Assembly: GCA_964577215.1 (NCBI GenBank)
Contig: CAZNYK010000060.1
Location: 1-22,856 of the forward strand
DNA from: UBA2329 sp964577215
GTDB taxonomy: Bacteria; Bacteroidota; Bacteroidia; Chitinophagales; Saprospiraceae
DNA: 22,856 nt
Direction of reading: 5' to 3'
This document shows, in pieces, positions 7,455 through 15,655 of this stretch (positions are counted from its first letter, which is position 1; each line of letters begins with the position of its first letter). Made by a program: the position numbers and the translations under genes. The notes under the pieces were generated by a model, which made no database searches, was not told the DNA's origin, and saw only the letters and a program-made list of their open reading frames with translations.

Positions 7455-8327
7455 TTACAAATGGCGTTCGGCATGGTAGGAAGAGCGCACCAAAGGGCCG
7501 CTCTCCACAAAAGCGAAACCTTTGCTCAAGCCGAGCTCCTTGTAGCGGGCAAACTGATCGGGGTGAACAAACTCCGCTACTTCCAGGTGCATTCTGGTGG
7601 GCTGCAGGTACTGGCCTATGGTGAGCACGTCGCAGCCATGGGCCAGCAGGTCGTCCATCACCTGGAACACCTCCTCTTCTGTTTCGCCCAGGCCCACCAT
7701 GATGCCCGACTTGGTGCGTTTGCCGAAGTCTTTGGTCCGGCGTATCTGCTCGAGGCTTCGCTCGTATTTGGCCTGAGGGCGCACCTTCCGGTACAGGCGT
7801 TGTACGGTTTCCATATTGTGAGAAACGACTTCCTGCCCGGCGCTGATCATGCGCTCAAGAGCCGGCCAGGCAGCTTTTACATCGGGTATCAGCGTTTCAA
7901 TGGTCACTTCAGGAGTGCTATTTTTTACAGCGCGCACGGTTTGATACCAGATTTCAGCGCCGCGGTCGGCCAGTTCGTCGCGGTTCACGGAAGTGATAAC
8001 GGCGTGTTTTACGCGCATGAGGCGTATGGCCTCGGCTACCCTGCGCGGCTCGTCTTCATCGTATTCGTTGGGGCGGCCGGTTTTTACGGCGCAAAACGAA
8101 CAGGAGCGGGTACAGGTATTTCCCAGGATCATGAAGGTGGCCGTGCCTGCACCCCAGCACTCGCCCATATTGGGGCAGTTGCCGCTTTGGCAAATGGTGT
8201 GAAGCTTGTACTCGTCCACCAGGGTGCGCACATTGCGGTAGTTTTCCCCAATGGGCAATTTGACGCGCAGCCAGTCCGGTTTGCGTTGCCGCGCTGCTGC
8301 AGATTCCACTATATCGAGTTCAATCAT
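7455..8327 (-). CDS. lipA: Lipoyl synthase
   Basis: A 290-residue radical-SAM enzyme that inserts two sulfurs into the protein-bound octanoyl chain of lipoate-dependent enzymes (E2 subunits, GcvH). It has the auxiliary [4Fe-4S] motif C46-x4-C51-x5-C57, the radical-SAM motif C72-x3-C76-x2-C79 and the C-terminal RSSYHA that gives the serine ligand. VITSVNRDELADRGA and GLGETEEEVFQVMDDL are further family signatures. Length is normal. The start ATG at 8327 lies 3 bases after the stop of the upstream gene, so both are probably on one transcript. No octanoyltransferase gene (lipB) is in the window. Confidence 0.97.
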   Translation of the reverse strand: MIELDIVESAAARQRKPDWLRVKLPIGENYRNVRTLVDEYKLHTICQSGNCPNMGECWGAGTATFMILGNTCTRSCSFCAVKTGRPNEYDEDEPRRVAEAIRLMRVKHAVITSVNRDELADRGAEIWYQTVRAVKNSTPEVTIETLIPDVKAAWPALERMISAGQEVVSHNMETVQRLYRKVRPQAKYERSLEQIRRTKDFGKRTKSGIMVGLGETEEEVFQVMDDLLAHGCDVLTIGQYLQPTRMHLEVAEFVHPDQFARYKELGLSKGFAFVESGPLVRSSYHAERHL

Positions 8328-8330
8328 GTT

Positions 8331-9143
8331 TTACCGGCGCTTACCGATTTGAAGATTGAGAAAAAGGTTCACAAATACTGACTGGTTTTCCGTGTTGGGC
8401 AGCAGAGGCGATTCCACCATGATGGGCATATTTTTGAAGAAAACATCCACCATTACACCGGTTTCCACGGATTTAACGAATTGGTCGAAGGCCCCCCAGT
8501 CCAAATGGACGGCAAATTTAGCATGCGCACCCGGTACAATGGAGGTTTCTCCTATGCCTTTTATTAAACCGGATGATCCGTAAATGCTGTTGATGTCTAA
8601 AAACTTATCGGCGTTTTCCTCAGAATAGGCTTCGCTGCGGATAAAAAACGAGCCGAAGTCCGGCTCCCGGTAGCGGATGATATCCAAGTGATAAGGTTTG
8701 AGCAAGCCGAGCGCAGGCCCGCCGGAGTAGCTGATCCCCACGGCTAAGCCACGGTTGAGGGCTTTTTCGGAAAAGTAGCGCTTTTCACCGATGCCGCCAT
8801 GCAAGGCGTACAGGTTGTTTTGTTTGCCGAAGATGAAAGAACGGGAGACCCGGTTGGCCGAGGGCACGCGAAAATCGAAACTCTGCCGGAACTCTTTGGG
8901 GTGCTTGATCTCCGTAAGCTCGATATTGAAAAAGCGGGTGCGGTAATAGGTTTTCAGCTTGGCGAAATTCACTCCCAGGCCCATACCGGAGGTATGTATC
9001 TTGAAATCAAAAGTAAACTCCTTGTTGTACACAATGCCTTTGCCTTCCTCCGGCATCCCCTTGATCCGCGGGGTGGAAGGTTGCTGGGCCGCTGCCGCGC
9101 CGAGGCCGGCAACGAAAAGGATGGAAAGCAGTGTTTTTTTCAT
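8331..9143 (-). CDS. Probable outer-membrane beta-barrel protein of unknown function
   Basis: A 270-residue protein with a signal peptide at residues 1 to about 19 (MKKTLLSILFVAGLGAAAAQ). The frame is open further upstream, but the ATG at 9143 gives the signal peptide and is preferred. The mature part has many alternating hydrophobic/polar strands, for example FFNIELTEIKHP, RGLAVGISYSGGPALGLLKPYHLDI and HAKFAVHLDWGAF, and ends in QSVFVNLFLNLQIGKRR, consistent with an outer-membrane barrel. No catalytic motif is seen and I cannot assign a named family. It directly precedes lipA (3 bases), but a lipoate-related function need not follow. No clear promoter was found in the 138 bases shared with the divergent gene at 9282. 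Confidence 0.75.
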   Translation of the reverse strand: MKKTLLSILFVAGLGAAAAQQPSTPRIKGMPEEGKGIVYNKEFTFDFKIHTSGMGLGVNFAKLKTYYRTRFFNIELTEIKHPKEFRQSFDFRVPSANRVSRSFIFGKQNNLYALHGGIGEKRYFSEKALNRGLAVGISYSGGPALGLLKPYHLDIIRYREPDFGSFFIRSEAYSEENADKFLDINSIYGSSGLIKGIGETSIVPGAHAKFAVHLDWGAFDQFVKSVETGVMVDVFFKNMPIMVESPLLPNTENQSVFVNLFLNLQIGKRR

Positions 9144-9281
9144 GCTAGATTTTCCGCTTGGTGTAATACATAAGGAGTTTCCCAATTGTTCAGATAAAAT
9201 TAAGGTAAAAGATTTGGATTTGCACCTGCCGACCCGCAATTTGTCGCCGCTTTAACCATCAAAGGCCAATTTTTTTCCATA

Positions 9282-10607
9282 ATGAATGAAATGCTGTGCA
9301 TATATGTGCCTTTTGACGCGCCCAGGTTGCGATACGCGCTCGACCTGGTCTTTCGCCAAATTCTGAACACCGGCTACCGGGTCACGCAGCACCGGGAAAC
9401 CTTTGCTCATTTTGCCGGTCCGCGATTGTATTACGGCAACGAGCCCATTTCCACGCCATCCGTGTGGATACCCGCCTGCTCGCTGCTGCGCCGGACTTCT
9501 ATTCAACGCCAGGACATTGAGGTGAAAATGCGCGATGGGATACCCGCTTTTTTCTTTTCTTCATGCACCGGCGCCGACTACGATTTCGACCTGCTGAGCC
9601 TCGTCTTCTACATGGCGAGCCGTTATGAGGAGTATCTTCCTTACCGGCGCGACCGGCACGGGCGTTTCCCGGCAAGGGAGAGCCTGGCTTTCCGCGAGAA
9701 TTTCCTGGAACGGCCGGTCGTCAATCTCTGGGTACGGCACCTGGCAGATGCCCTGGAACGGCGGTTCCCGGGATTTCGCTTGGCCCGGCCGGATTTTCGC
9801 TTCCAGCCCACATTCGACGTGGACCAGGCCTGGGCCTGGCGCCACAAATCCCCCTGGTTGCATTGGGCAGGGGTGCTGCGCGATGCGCTGCAAGGCAACA
9901 AGTATGCACTCCGACACCGCCGGGAGGTGCTGGCAGGGCGCGCCGAAGACCCGTTTTTTACCTTTGCCGATATCGAAGAATGGCATCGCCTACCCGCGTC
10001 CGATCCGATTTTTTTCTTTCACCTCGGCGACTACGGCCGCTTCGACAAAAGCATCTCTTACAAACATCCCATGCTGCGCACCCTCGTCGCCCGCCTGGCA
10101 GGAGCACACCGCACAGGACTGCATCCTTCCTGGCGCGCCGCCGCCGCCGATGCCCGCCTATCCGAGGAAATCCGCCGGTTCTGCGACATTACCGGCGCAG
10201 CGCCGGCCCGGAGCCGCCAACACTTCCTCCGCATGGAACTGCCCCGCACCTACCGTCAAATCCTCTCTGCCGGGATCAGGGAGGACTACACCATGGGCTA
10301 TGCCGATGCGCCGGGATTCCGCGCCGGCATCGCAGGACCTTTTCCCTGGTATGACCTCGGGGCAGAATCAGCTACGGAACTGACCCTCCACCCCTTTACC
10401 GTGATGGATGTCACCCTCAAGGAATATCTCGGTCTTACTCCGGAGGAGGGACTCGAGCGGGCTACCCGGCTACTGGCCGCCGCCCGCGAGGCCGGCGGCG
10501 TATTCTGTACCCTCTGGCACAACAGTTCTTTTTCGGAGATCGGCAACTGGAAGCCCTGGCGCAGCATGTACCTGAGCCTCAAAGCGAGGGCGCAGGGAGA
10601 GGAATAG
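9282..10607 (+). CDS. Polysaccharide deacetylase (NodB-like) family protein with Bacteroidota N-terminal domain
   Basis: A 441-residue protein without a signal peptide. The first ~155 residues resemble the N-terminal domain I know from Bacteroidota polysaccharide-deacetylase-like proteins (DUF7033 type; name from memory). It includes PRLYYGNEP and DLLSLVFYMASRYEEYLPYRRDRHGRF. The second part looks like a divergent NodB barrel: TFDVDQAW with D179 and D181 in place of the canonical FDDG, G-L-H281-P-S, EDYTMGYADAPGFRAG, and near the end CTLWHNSSF. These motifs suggest a metal-dependent carbohydrate or peptidoglycan deacetylase, but the metal site is unusual and activity is not proven. It is monocistronic. 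ATG at 9291 is an alternative start. Confidence 0.8.
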   Translation: MNEMLCIYVPFDAPRLRYALDLVFRQILNTGYRVTQHRETFAHFAGPRLYYGNEPISTPSVWIPACSLLRRTSIQRQDIEVKMRDGIPAFFFSSCTGADYDFDLLSLVFYMASRYEEYLPYRRDRHGRFPARESLAFRENFLERPVVNLWVRHLADALERRFPGFRLARPDFRFQPTFDVDQAWAWRHKSPWLHWAGVLRDALQGNKYALRHRREVLAGRAEDPFFTFADIEEWHRLPASDPIFFFHLGDYGRFDKSISYKHPMLRTLVARLAGAHRTGLHPSWRAAAADARLSEEIRRFCDITGAAPARSRQHFLRMELPRTYRQILSAGIREDYTMGYADAPGFRAGIAGPFPWYDLGAESATELTLHPFTVMDVTLKEYLGLTPEEGLERATRLLAAAREAGGVFCTLWHNSSFSEIGNWKPWRSMYLSLKARAQGEE

Positions 10608-10636
10608 GTTTAATTTTTTTCGCAAACCATTTTTCG

Positions 10637-10667
10637 TTGGGTGGAACCGCACTTTTTTTTACATTTG
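10637..10667 (+). promoter_or_regulatory. Bacteroidota-type promoter for upp
   Basis: TACATTTG at 10660-10667 is an exact TAnnTTTG -7 element. TTG at 10637-10639 lies 20 bases upstream as the -33 element. Transcription would begin near 10673, leaving a leader of about 17 bases before the ATG at 10690. Confidence 0.68.
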
Positions 10668-10689
10668 GGAATAAATTTTCAAAAACCTC

Positions 10690-11340
10690 ATGGTACACAA
10701 CCTAAGCGACAAGGCATCCATCGCCAACCAGTTCATGGCCGAACTGCGGGATGTCAACATCCAGAAAGACCGCATGCGCTTCCGGCGCAATTTGGAGCGC
10801 ATAGGCGAGGTGCTGGCTTATGAGATCAGCAAAACCCTTAAATATGAACAGCAACAGGTAGAAACCCCGCTCGGAACGGCAACCGTAGCGCTGCCCCGGC
10901 AGCGCGTAGTCCTGGCCTGTATCCTCAGAGCCGGCATCCCCCTTCATGAAGGCATGGTGCATTATTTCGACAAGGCGGACAATGCCTTCATTTCTGCTTA
11001 CCGGCTGCATCATAAGGACGGCACGTTCGAGATCAACATGCAGTATATATCATGCCCCAACCTTACTGACGCAGTACTAATTGTGGTAGACCCCATGCTG
11101 GCCACGGGCGCATCCATGGCGCTTGCAGCCCAGGAGCTTCAGCAATTCGGCCGGCCTTCCAAGATACATTTCGCTACCGCCATCGCCTCTACATCAGGCA
11201 TAGAATACGTTAAACGCTTATTTCCCAAAGCCGACATTTGGGCGGCCGCAATAGATGACGAACTCACCGCCAAATCCTTCATCGTTCCCGGGTTGGGCGA
11301 TGCCGGCGACCTGGCATTCGGAGAGAAATTGCAGGACTGA
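10690..11340 (+). CDS. upp: Uracil phosphoribosyltransferase
   Basis: A 216-residue cytosolic salvage enzyme making UMP from uracil and PRPP. It shows the family motifs ILRAGIPLHEGM, the PRPP-binding loop VVDPMLATGASM (D134 to S142) and the C-terminal uracil-binding GLGDAGDLAFG. Length is normal for bacterial UPRTases. It has its own promoter and is convergent with the TPR gene that ends 17 bases downstream. No uracil permease is adjacent. Confidence 0.96.
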   Translation: MVHNLSDKASIANQFMAELRDVNIQKDRMRFRRNLERIGEVLAYEISKTLKYEQQQVETPLGTATVALPRQRVVLACILRAGIPLHEGMVHYFDKADNAFISAYRLHHKDGTFEINMQYISCPNLTDAVLIVVDPMLATGASMALAAQELQQFGRPSKIHFATAIASTSGIEYVKRLFPKADIWAAAIDDELTAKSFIVPGLGDAGDLAFGEKLQD

Positions 11341-11357
11341 AAAAAGTGATCCCCCTT

Positions 11358-12803
11358 TTATTTGGCTGCCCTTACCGTGGTGCGCTCCTGAATCCAGCAG
11401 CCTACAAAGAAGGAATCCCCTTCTTTGAGCAGGCGGGAAAAAATCTCTGAGCGATCGGGCATGTACTGCTCATATTGAGATATCCACTTATTGGCTTCCC
11501 TGGCGGATGAGGGGTCTATACGTTTGGCATATTCCCATTTGTCAACGGCGGGCCACACCACCACCTGGCTGTCCCAGCCCCGGCCCGGGCCGCACAAGGG
11601 GCCGCTGGACGCGTACAGCCGCCCGATCCAGAGGTAAGGCTCACCCCAGCCGGAACGGGCCTCAGCCGCTTGTTGGAACATCTGGCGCGACCGGGAGAAA
11701 TTCTTGAGGTGCGTATAATATATCTTCCCTGCGGTGAGCAGGTGATTGCCTTTTTGCACGGGGTCGGTTGTTTCGGAAGCAGCCTTGACGAAACCGTCAA
11801 TGGCGCAGCGATAGTCGGCATTGCGCAGGCACTCGTAGGCTAAGGCGGCAGGCCCGACCTCGCGCTCGACGCAAAGCTCATTGCCCTTGCGGATTACAGC
11901 CAACAGCTTGGGATCATCGTCTGCGCATCCTGCCCAACGCAGGTAGCTGTAAACGTTGCGTATCACGTCGCAATCGTCCGGGTTTTCTTCAAACTCCTTG
12001 TAATACTTGTTCTTGTAGTAGGTGCAATCGTAAAATCCCTTTACTGTTTCGAAGTACTCCAGGCGAAGCGGGGCATACTCCTGCACTATTTTCCAGCGGT
12101 CGCACTCTGTGCCTTTGCATTCGGCAAGCCCTTTGGCCAAAGACTTGCGCACTATCTCGTCGTACTTTTTGGCCTGCTCGTTCGTCACTTTTTCTGCTTC
12201 GTGGAGATCGACCATGAGGGCCACGAACGGGTTGATGATGAAATCGCGCATCGAATTGCTATCCAATCGAATGGCATCCTCAAACATGCGGAAAGTTTCT
12301 TCTTTTGTCGATCGCTGCGGGTATTTGTAGTACAGGTCGAAAGCTTTGCGCGCCGTGGCAAATCCTCCATCGTAATAACAACTGTCAATGCCGTCGTAAA
12401 GCTCAAATATCTTGTCGATGTATTGCTCCTTCTGGAGGGAGTCCGTCGTTTGCGAAATGAAGTGTTCGAAGAACCGGATGCCGTCGGCAAAAATGGTATT
12501 GCGCCTGCCGTCGGCAGCGGGAGCTACGGCAAAAACCTGTTTCCAGTAGTCGTAGGCCTGGTCCCAGTCGCCGGCCTTGAGGAAATCGCGATAGAGCACG
12601 AAATTCGTCACGGCATCTTCGCTGCGCGCGCCGAGGTCCATAAATTTGGTACAAGGGCTGAGCTTTAAGTCCTCAGCTGCAGGAGCTGCGGGCTTGGGCT
12701 CTTCCTTTACCGGTTCAGCGGCAATTTTGGTACCTGTTTTGGGAGAGCAGGCGGCTGTGAGAAGCAGTAAACCGGCCCCGATCCAGATAGTTTTCGCGCG
12801 CAT
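11358..12803 (-). CDS. TPR-like lipoprotein, paralogue of the adjacent upstream gene
   Basis: A 481-residue predicted lipoprotein. MRAKTIWIGAGLLLLTAAC is a type II signal peptide with lipobox cysteine C19, followed by a Lys/Glu/Pro/Ala-rich linker to about residue 45. The rest is mostly helical with tetratricopeptide-like repeats (RDFLKAGDWDQAYDYWKQVFAVAP; RNADYRCAIDGFVKAASE; GKIYYTHLKNFSRSRQMFQQAAEARSGWGEPYLWIGRLY). It ends GDSFFVGCWIQERTTVRAAK. Start chosen at the ATG 12803, because the frame upstream of it lies in the intergenic region and only this ATG gives a signal peptide. It is the last gene of the coaX operon, 88 bases after its paralogue. Function unknown; outer-membrane-associated scaffolding is an inference from lipidation and operon partners. 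Confidence 0.85.
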   Translation of the reverse strand: MRAKTIWIGAGLLLLTAACSPKTGTKIAAEPVKEEPKPAAPAAEDLKLSPCTKFMDLGARSEDAVTNFVLYRDFLKAGDWDQAYDYWKQVFAVAPAADGRRNTIFADGIRFFEHFISQTTDSLQKEQYIDKIFELYDGIDSCYYDGGFATARKAFDLYYKYPQRSTKEETFRMFEDAIRLDSNSMRDFIINPFVALMVDLHEAEKVTNEQAKKYDEIVRKSLAKGLAECKGTECDRWKIVQEYAPLRLEYFETVKGFYDCTYYKNKYYKEFEENPDDCDVIRNVYSYLRWAGCADDDPKLLAVIRKGNELCVEREVGPAALAYECLRNADYRCAIDGFVKAASETTDPVQKGNHLLTAGKIYYTHLKNFSRSRQMFQQAAEARSGWGEPYLWIGRLYASSGPLCGPGRGWDSQVVVWPAVDKWEYAKRIDPSSAREANKWISQYEQYMPDRSEIFSRLLKEGDSFFVGCWIQERTTVRAAK

Positions 12804-12891
12804 GTTTTTGATTTTTGATTGGTACAGTATTTCGGGAAGCAGGGCCGCCTGAGAAAGGCATCCTGCTTCCCGAGTGTTGGGCTGCCAACCG

Positions 12892-14295
12892 CTAAAGGTT
12901 CGGCAGGCGCACGGTTTCGCCGATCCAGCAAGGCACCACATCGGTTTTGCCGGATTTGCCGCGCAGGTGAATATCTTCGCCCGATGGCACGGCGCCGCTG
13001 ATACGGCCGATGCGGCGGTTTGCCTCGTCGGCCACGCTTGAATCTACGTTGCGGGCCTGGGCATACTTGTCGATGGCAGCCAATACGGCAAGCCCCCTGG
13101 TATAGCCGTCGCTGCCGCAGGTGCGCGCCGAGGTGGCGTACATATCGCCGATAAGCATGTAGGGCTGGCCCCAGCCCCTGCGCATATTGGCCGCCCTCAG
13201 TGCGTTGTCGCGTGCGGAGGTATATTGCGAGAGTTTGCGGAATTGTATGGATGCAACAGCAAAATAGTACTCTGCCTTTTTGCTGCTATCGGTTTCTTTT
13301 TCGGCAGCTTCGCGGTATTTTTCTATGGCTTTGGAGTACTCGCCGCTGTCGTACAGGTCTTTAGCGTGAGCGGAGGGGTTTTCGACGTAGTAAGCCTGGC
13401 GCAGACTGTCGTTGATAGCCGAGGCTATCTCCGTGTACTTTGCCTTCAATTCCACCATGACCTCTTCGTCCTCCGGACAGCCTTGCTGACGAAGTTTGTT
13501 GTAGATATAGCGGATCACTTCGTGGTCTTCGGGGTTTTCGCGGTATTGAGGCACTAATTTGTCCTTGAAATAAGCACAGTCAAAAATTTCGTCCTCTATG
13601 GCGCTAAAGGTAGCTTCGGTGCGTATCTTCATGGTTTCGTAGTAAGTTTTCAGGCGGGCATTATTGGCGATGTTATAGTCGAGCACCTCCATGAGCTTGA
13701 TATTGAAGCCGCGGGCTTCTTCTTTGCTCATTTCGCCGTTCTGATATTTTTGAACGATCAGTTCGGAGATCGGGTCGAAAATGATGTACTCCGAATTGTT
13801 CCCGCTAAGTTCAAGAGATTTTTTCAATGCCTGGAAAGTGCCTTCCGTACGACCGTACTCCGGCATGTAATACATGTCGTAGCCTTTACGCCCAAGCAAA
13901 AAACCCTCGTTTTTGTAGCACTGCATCTGCTCGTCATAAAGGCGCATGATCACGGCTGCGTGTTGCTTCCGGGTAGCATCATCCGTAGCCTTGTTGTAAA
14001 GCACCCTGTAGAGCGTGCGCCCGTCCTGATAGTGGCTGGGGCGTTGACCATCGGCGGCAGGCGCCAGGGTGTAGGCTTTTTTCCACTCGTTGAAAGCCAC
14101 CTGGAAGTTCTCCGGGTCCATTTTTTCAAGATCGGGTACATCTTTTCCCTTGAGGTACTGCCTGTAATTAACGTGGGCATTTTCAGCATCCTCTTTTTGC
14201 GGAGAATTGTTCCAATTTTCACATTGGCCTAATGCCGGCAAATAAACAATTGCGGCCAGAAGGCTTGTCAGGAGAAGGTTGCGCAGGATTTTCAT
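12892..14295 (-). CDS. Exported TPR-like protein
   Basis: A 467-residue protein with a signal peptide (MKILRNLLLTSLLAAIVYLP..., cleavage probably after LGQ, residues 22-24). A cysteine follows but the LGQC context is a poor lipobox. TPR-like repeats are visible (FQVAFNEWKKAYTLAPAADGQ; AKDLYDSGEYSKAIEKYREAAEKET; IQFRKLSQYTSARDNALRAANMRRGWGQPYMLIGDMY), and it ends VPCWIGETVRLPNL. It aligns along most of its length with the downstream lipoprotein: APAADG, the helix before DP/NPF, FDCAYFK versus YDCTYYK, and the GWG-PY and CWI blocks. They are probably an old tandem duplication. The ATG at 14295 is 4 bases after the stop of the barrel gene, so translation is likely coupled. In Bacteroidota this operon position usually holds a single TPR gene (from memory). 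Confidence 0.87.
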   Translation of the reverse strand: MKILRNLLLTSLLAAIVYLPALGQCENWNNSPQKEDAENAHVNYRQYLKGKDVPDLEKMDPENFQVAFNEWKKAYTLAPAADGQRPSHYQDGRTLYRVLYNKATDDATRKQHAAVIMRLYDEQMQCYKNEGFLLGRKGYDMYYMPEYGRTEGTFQALKKSLELSGNNSEYIIFDPISELIVQKYQNGEMSKEEARGFNIKLMEVLDYNIANNARLKTYYETMKIRTEATFSAIEDEIFDCAYFKDKLVPQYRENPEDHEVIRYIYNKLRQQGCPEDEEVMVELKAKYTEIASAINDSLRQAYYVENPSAHAKDLYDSGEYSKAIEKYREAAEKETDSSKKAEYYFAVASIQFRKLSQYTSARDNALRAANMRRGWGQPYMLIGDMYATSARTCGSDGYTRGLAVLAAIDKYAQARNVDSSVADEANRRIGRISGAVPSGEDIHLRGKSGKTDVVPCWIGETVRLPNL

Positions 14296-14299
14296 AGTT

Positions 14300-15655
14300 T
14301 TAATTGAATTTGCGTTTGAAGAACCAAGAGTTGTCATTTAACGTAAAACCTAGCGTCATTCTTACGTAAGTCTCGCGGATCGCCTCAGCGCTTCCGAAGC
14401 GGCCGCCTTCCACTGTAAAATTGACAAAAGAAGTTTGTTGCCTCGGCAAAATGAGCGGCATACCAAAGCCGAGAGAAACGCCGAACTCCTTCAACTGGTC
14501 GCCGTTGATGGTGCGCGGATCACTTCGGTAAAAGGCGCCTGCCCGGTAACGGACCCGTTGCCAGTAGTTGTTGTACGAAGAAGCGTTGGGAATATATTCA
14601 AGCCCGGCTGCAAACCGCCGGGTATCACTCAGGGCTTCCTGCCGGAGGGGGTTGCGATACTTGCTCCAGAAAGCCGCGCCGTACTCTATGCCGAGCTTGA
14701 GCTTGTCGCTCTGGTCATAGGTGATCCCTATGGCATACTCGCCGGGCAAAGTGCCGGTGTTGCGGGTGTCCGTTTGCAGTAAAATGGTATCGAGATCATT
14801 ATATATTCTGTTTTCGCGCACATGGAAACGGCTGTCATTGGTTTGGAAGGAGGTGGCCGAGTTGCCATACACCCCTATGATGAGGTTTTTTTCTTTAATG
14901 GTACGACCGCCTGCCTCCGGTTTCTTTTGCAACGGCACCGAAAACTGAGCCCCGGCATTCCACAGGAAGCCGTTGAGGCTCTGCTCGTCCAAGTAGTTGG
15001 TAAAGTAAGCATTGGGGCCGACCTCGGTAAACTCCACGGTCCGGTCAAAGGAGGTCTTTCCAAACAAATAGCCCAAATTGACGCCGGCGGAGAAGCGGTG
15101 ATACCGGAACCCGTTGCCCCACATCAGGCGGTACGAGCCGCCGCTTCCTCTGAAGGTGCTTGAGGCTTTACCTACTTCCGGCAATTCCTGTTCCGTGCGC
15201 ACGTCATAGCCCACCGTAGTGAAAGGCTGCAATATGAAGCCCATACCGAGACCCACTTTGGACGATTTTTTATCCATGGTGCGGTTGATGGGGTTGAGCA
15301 ATGGGAACCCGAGGGCTAAGTAATTCAAATTGCCGTTCCACAGGTTCGTGCTGGTGTTGCCGTCATCGAGACGGTTGAACCGGGCAAAAAAGCCGATTTC
15401 GAGGTCGGTGGTATTGAGATAGCCAAGCGCAGCCGGATTGACCATATTCATGAAATAGGGGTCGTTATAAGCTGCTCCAAGGCCGCCCATGGCGTTTTGC
15501 CCTGCGAACGGAAGACTTGCAGGATCGCCCATGCCGAAGCGGGAATAGGGAGAATTACTCTTGGGCTGCACCCCGGTAGATTGCGCAGAGAGGCTTTGCA
15601 GGGCAAATATGCCGAGCAATACGAGAAAAACGACACTATTACGGGTCTCAAACAT
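14300..15655 (-). CDS. FadL-like outer-membrane beta-barrel protein
   Basis: A 451-residue outer-membrane protein. Signal peptide 1 to about 24 (MFETRNSVVFLVLLGIFALQ...). The mature N-terminus NSPYSRFGMGDPASLPFAGQNAMGGLGAAYNDPYFMNMVNPAALG is a hallmark of the FadL/OmpP1-like (PorV/hydrophobe-transport-like) barrels of Bacteroidota. Many amphipathic strands follow, up to the final VRMTLGFTLNDNSWFFKRKFN. Its start overlaps the end of coaX by 8 bases and its stop is 4 bases from the next TPR gene, so these are one operon. A role in uptake of hydrophobic compounds or in envelope assembly with the TPR partners is possible, not shown. Confidence 0.88.
   Translation of the reverse strand: MFETRNSVVFLVLLGIFALQSLSAQSTGVQPKSNSPYSRFGMGDPASLPFAGQNAMGGLGAAYNDPYFMNMVNPAALGYLNTTDLEIGFFARFNRLDDGNTSTNLWNGNLNYLALGFPLLNPINRTMDKKSSKVGLGMGFILQPFTTVGYDVRTEQELPEVGKASSTFRGSGGSYRLMWGNGFRYHRFSAGVNLGYLFGKTSFDRTVEFTEVGPNAYFTNYLDEQSLNGFLWNAGAQFSVPLQKKPEAGGRTIKEKNLIIGVYGNSATSFQTNDSRFHVRENRIYNDLDTILLQTDTRNTGTLPGEYAIGITYDQSDKLKLGIEYGAAFWSKYRNPLRQEALSDTRRFAAGLEYIPNASSYNNYWQRVRYRAGAFYRSDPRTINGDQLKEFGVSLGFGMPLILPRQQTSFVNFTVEGGRFGSAEAIRETYVRMTLGFTLNDNSWFFKRKFN

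Noticed and set aside
7461..8381. 306-codon open frame on the plus strand
   Set aside because: It lies antisense to lipA, which has all catalytic motifs. The frame has no family signature and reflects GC-rich codon usage.
10058..10354. Overlapping frames inside the NodB-like gene
   Set aside because: High-GC shadows of the main frame without homology signals.
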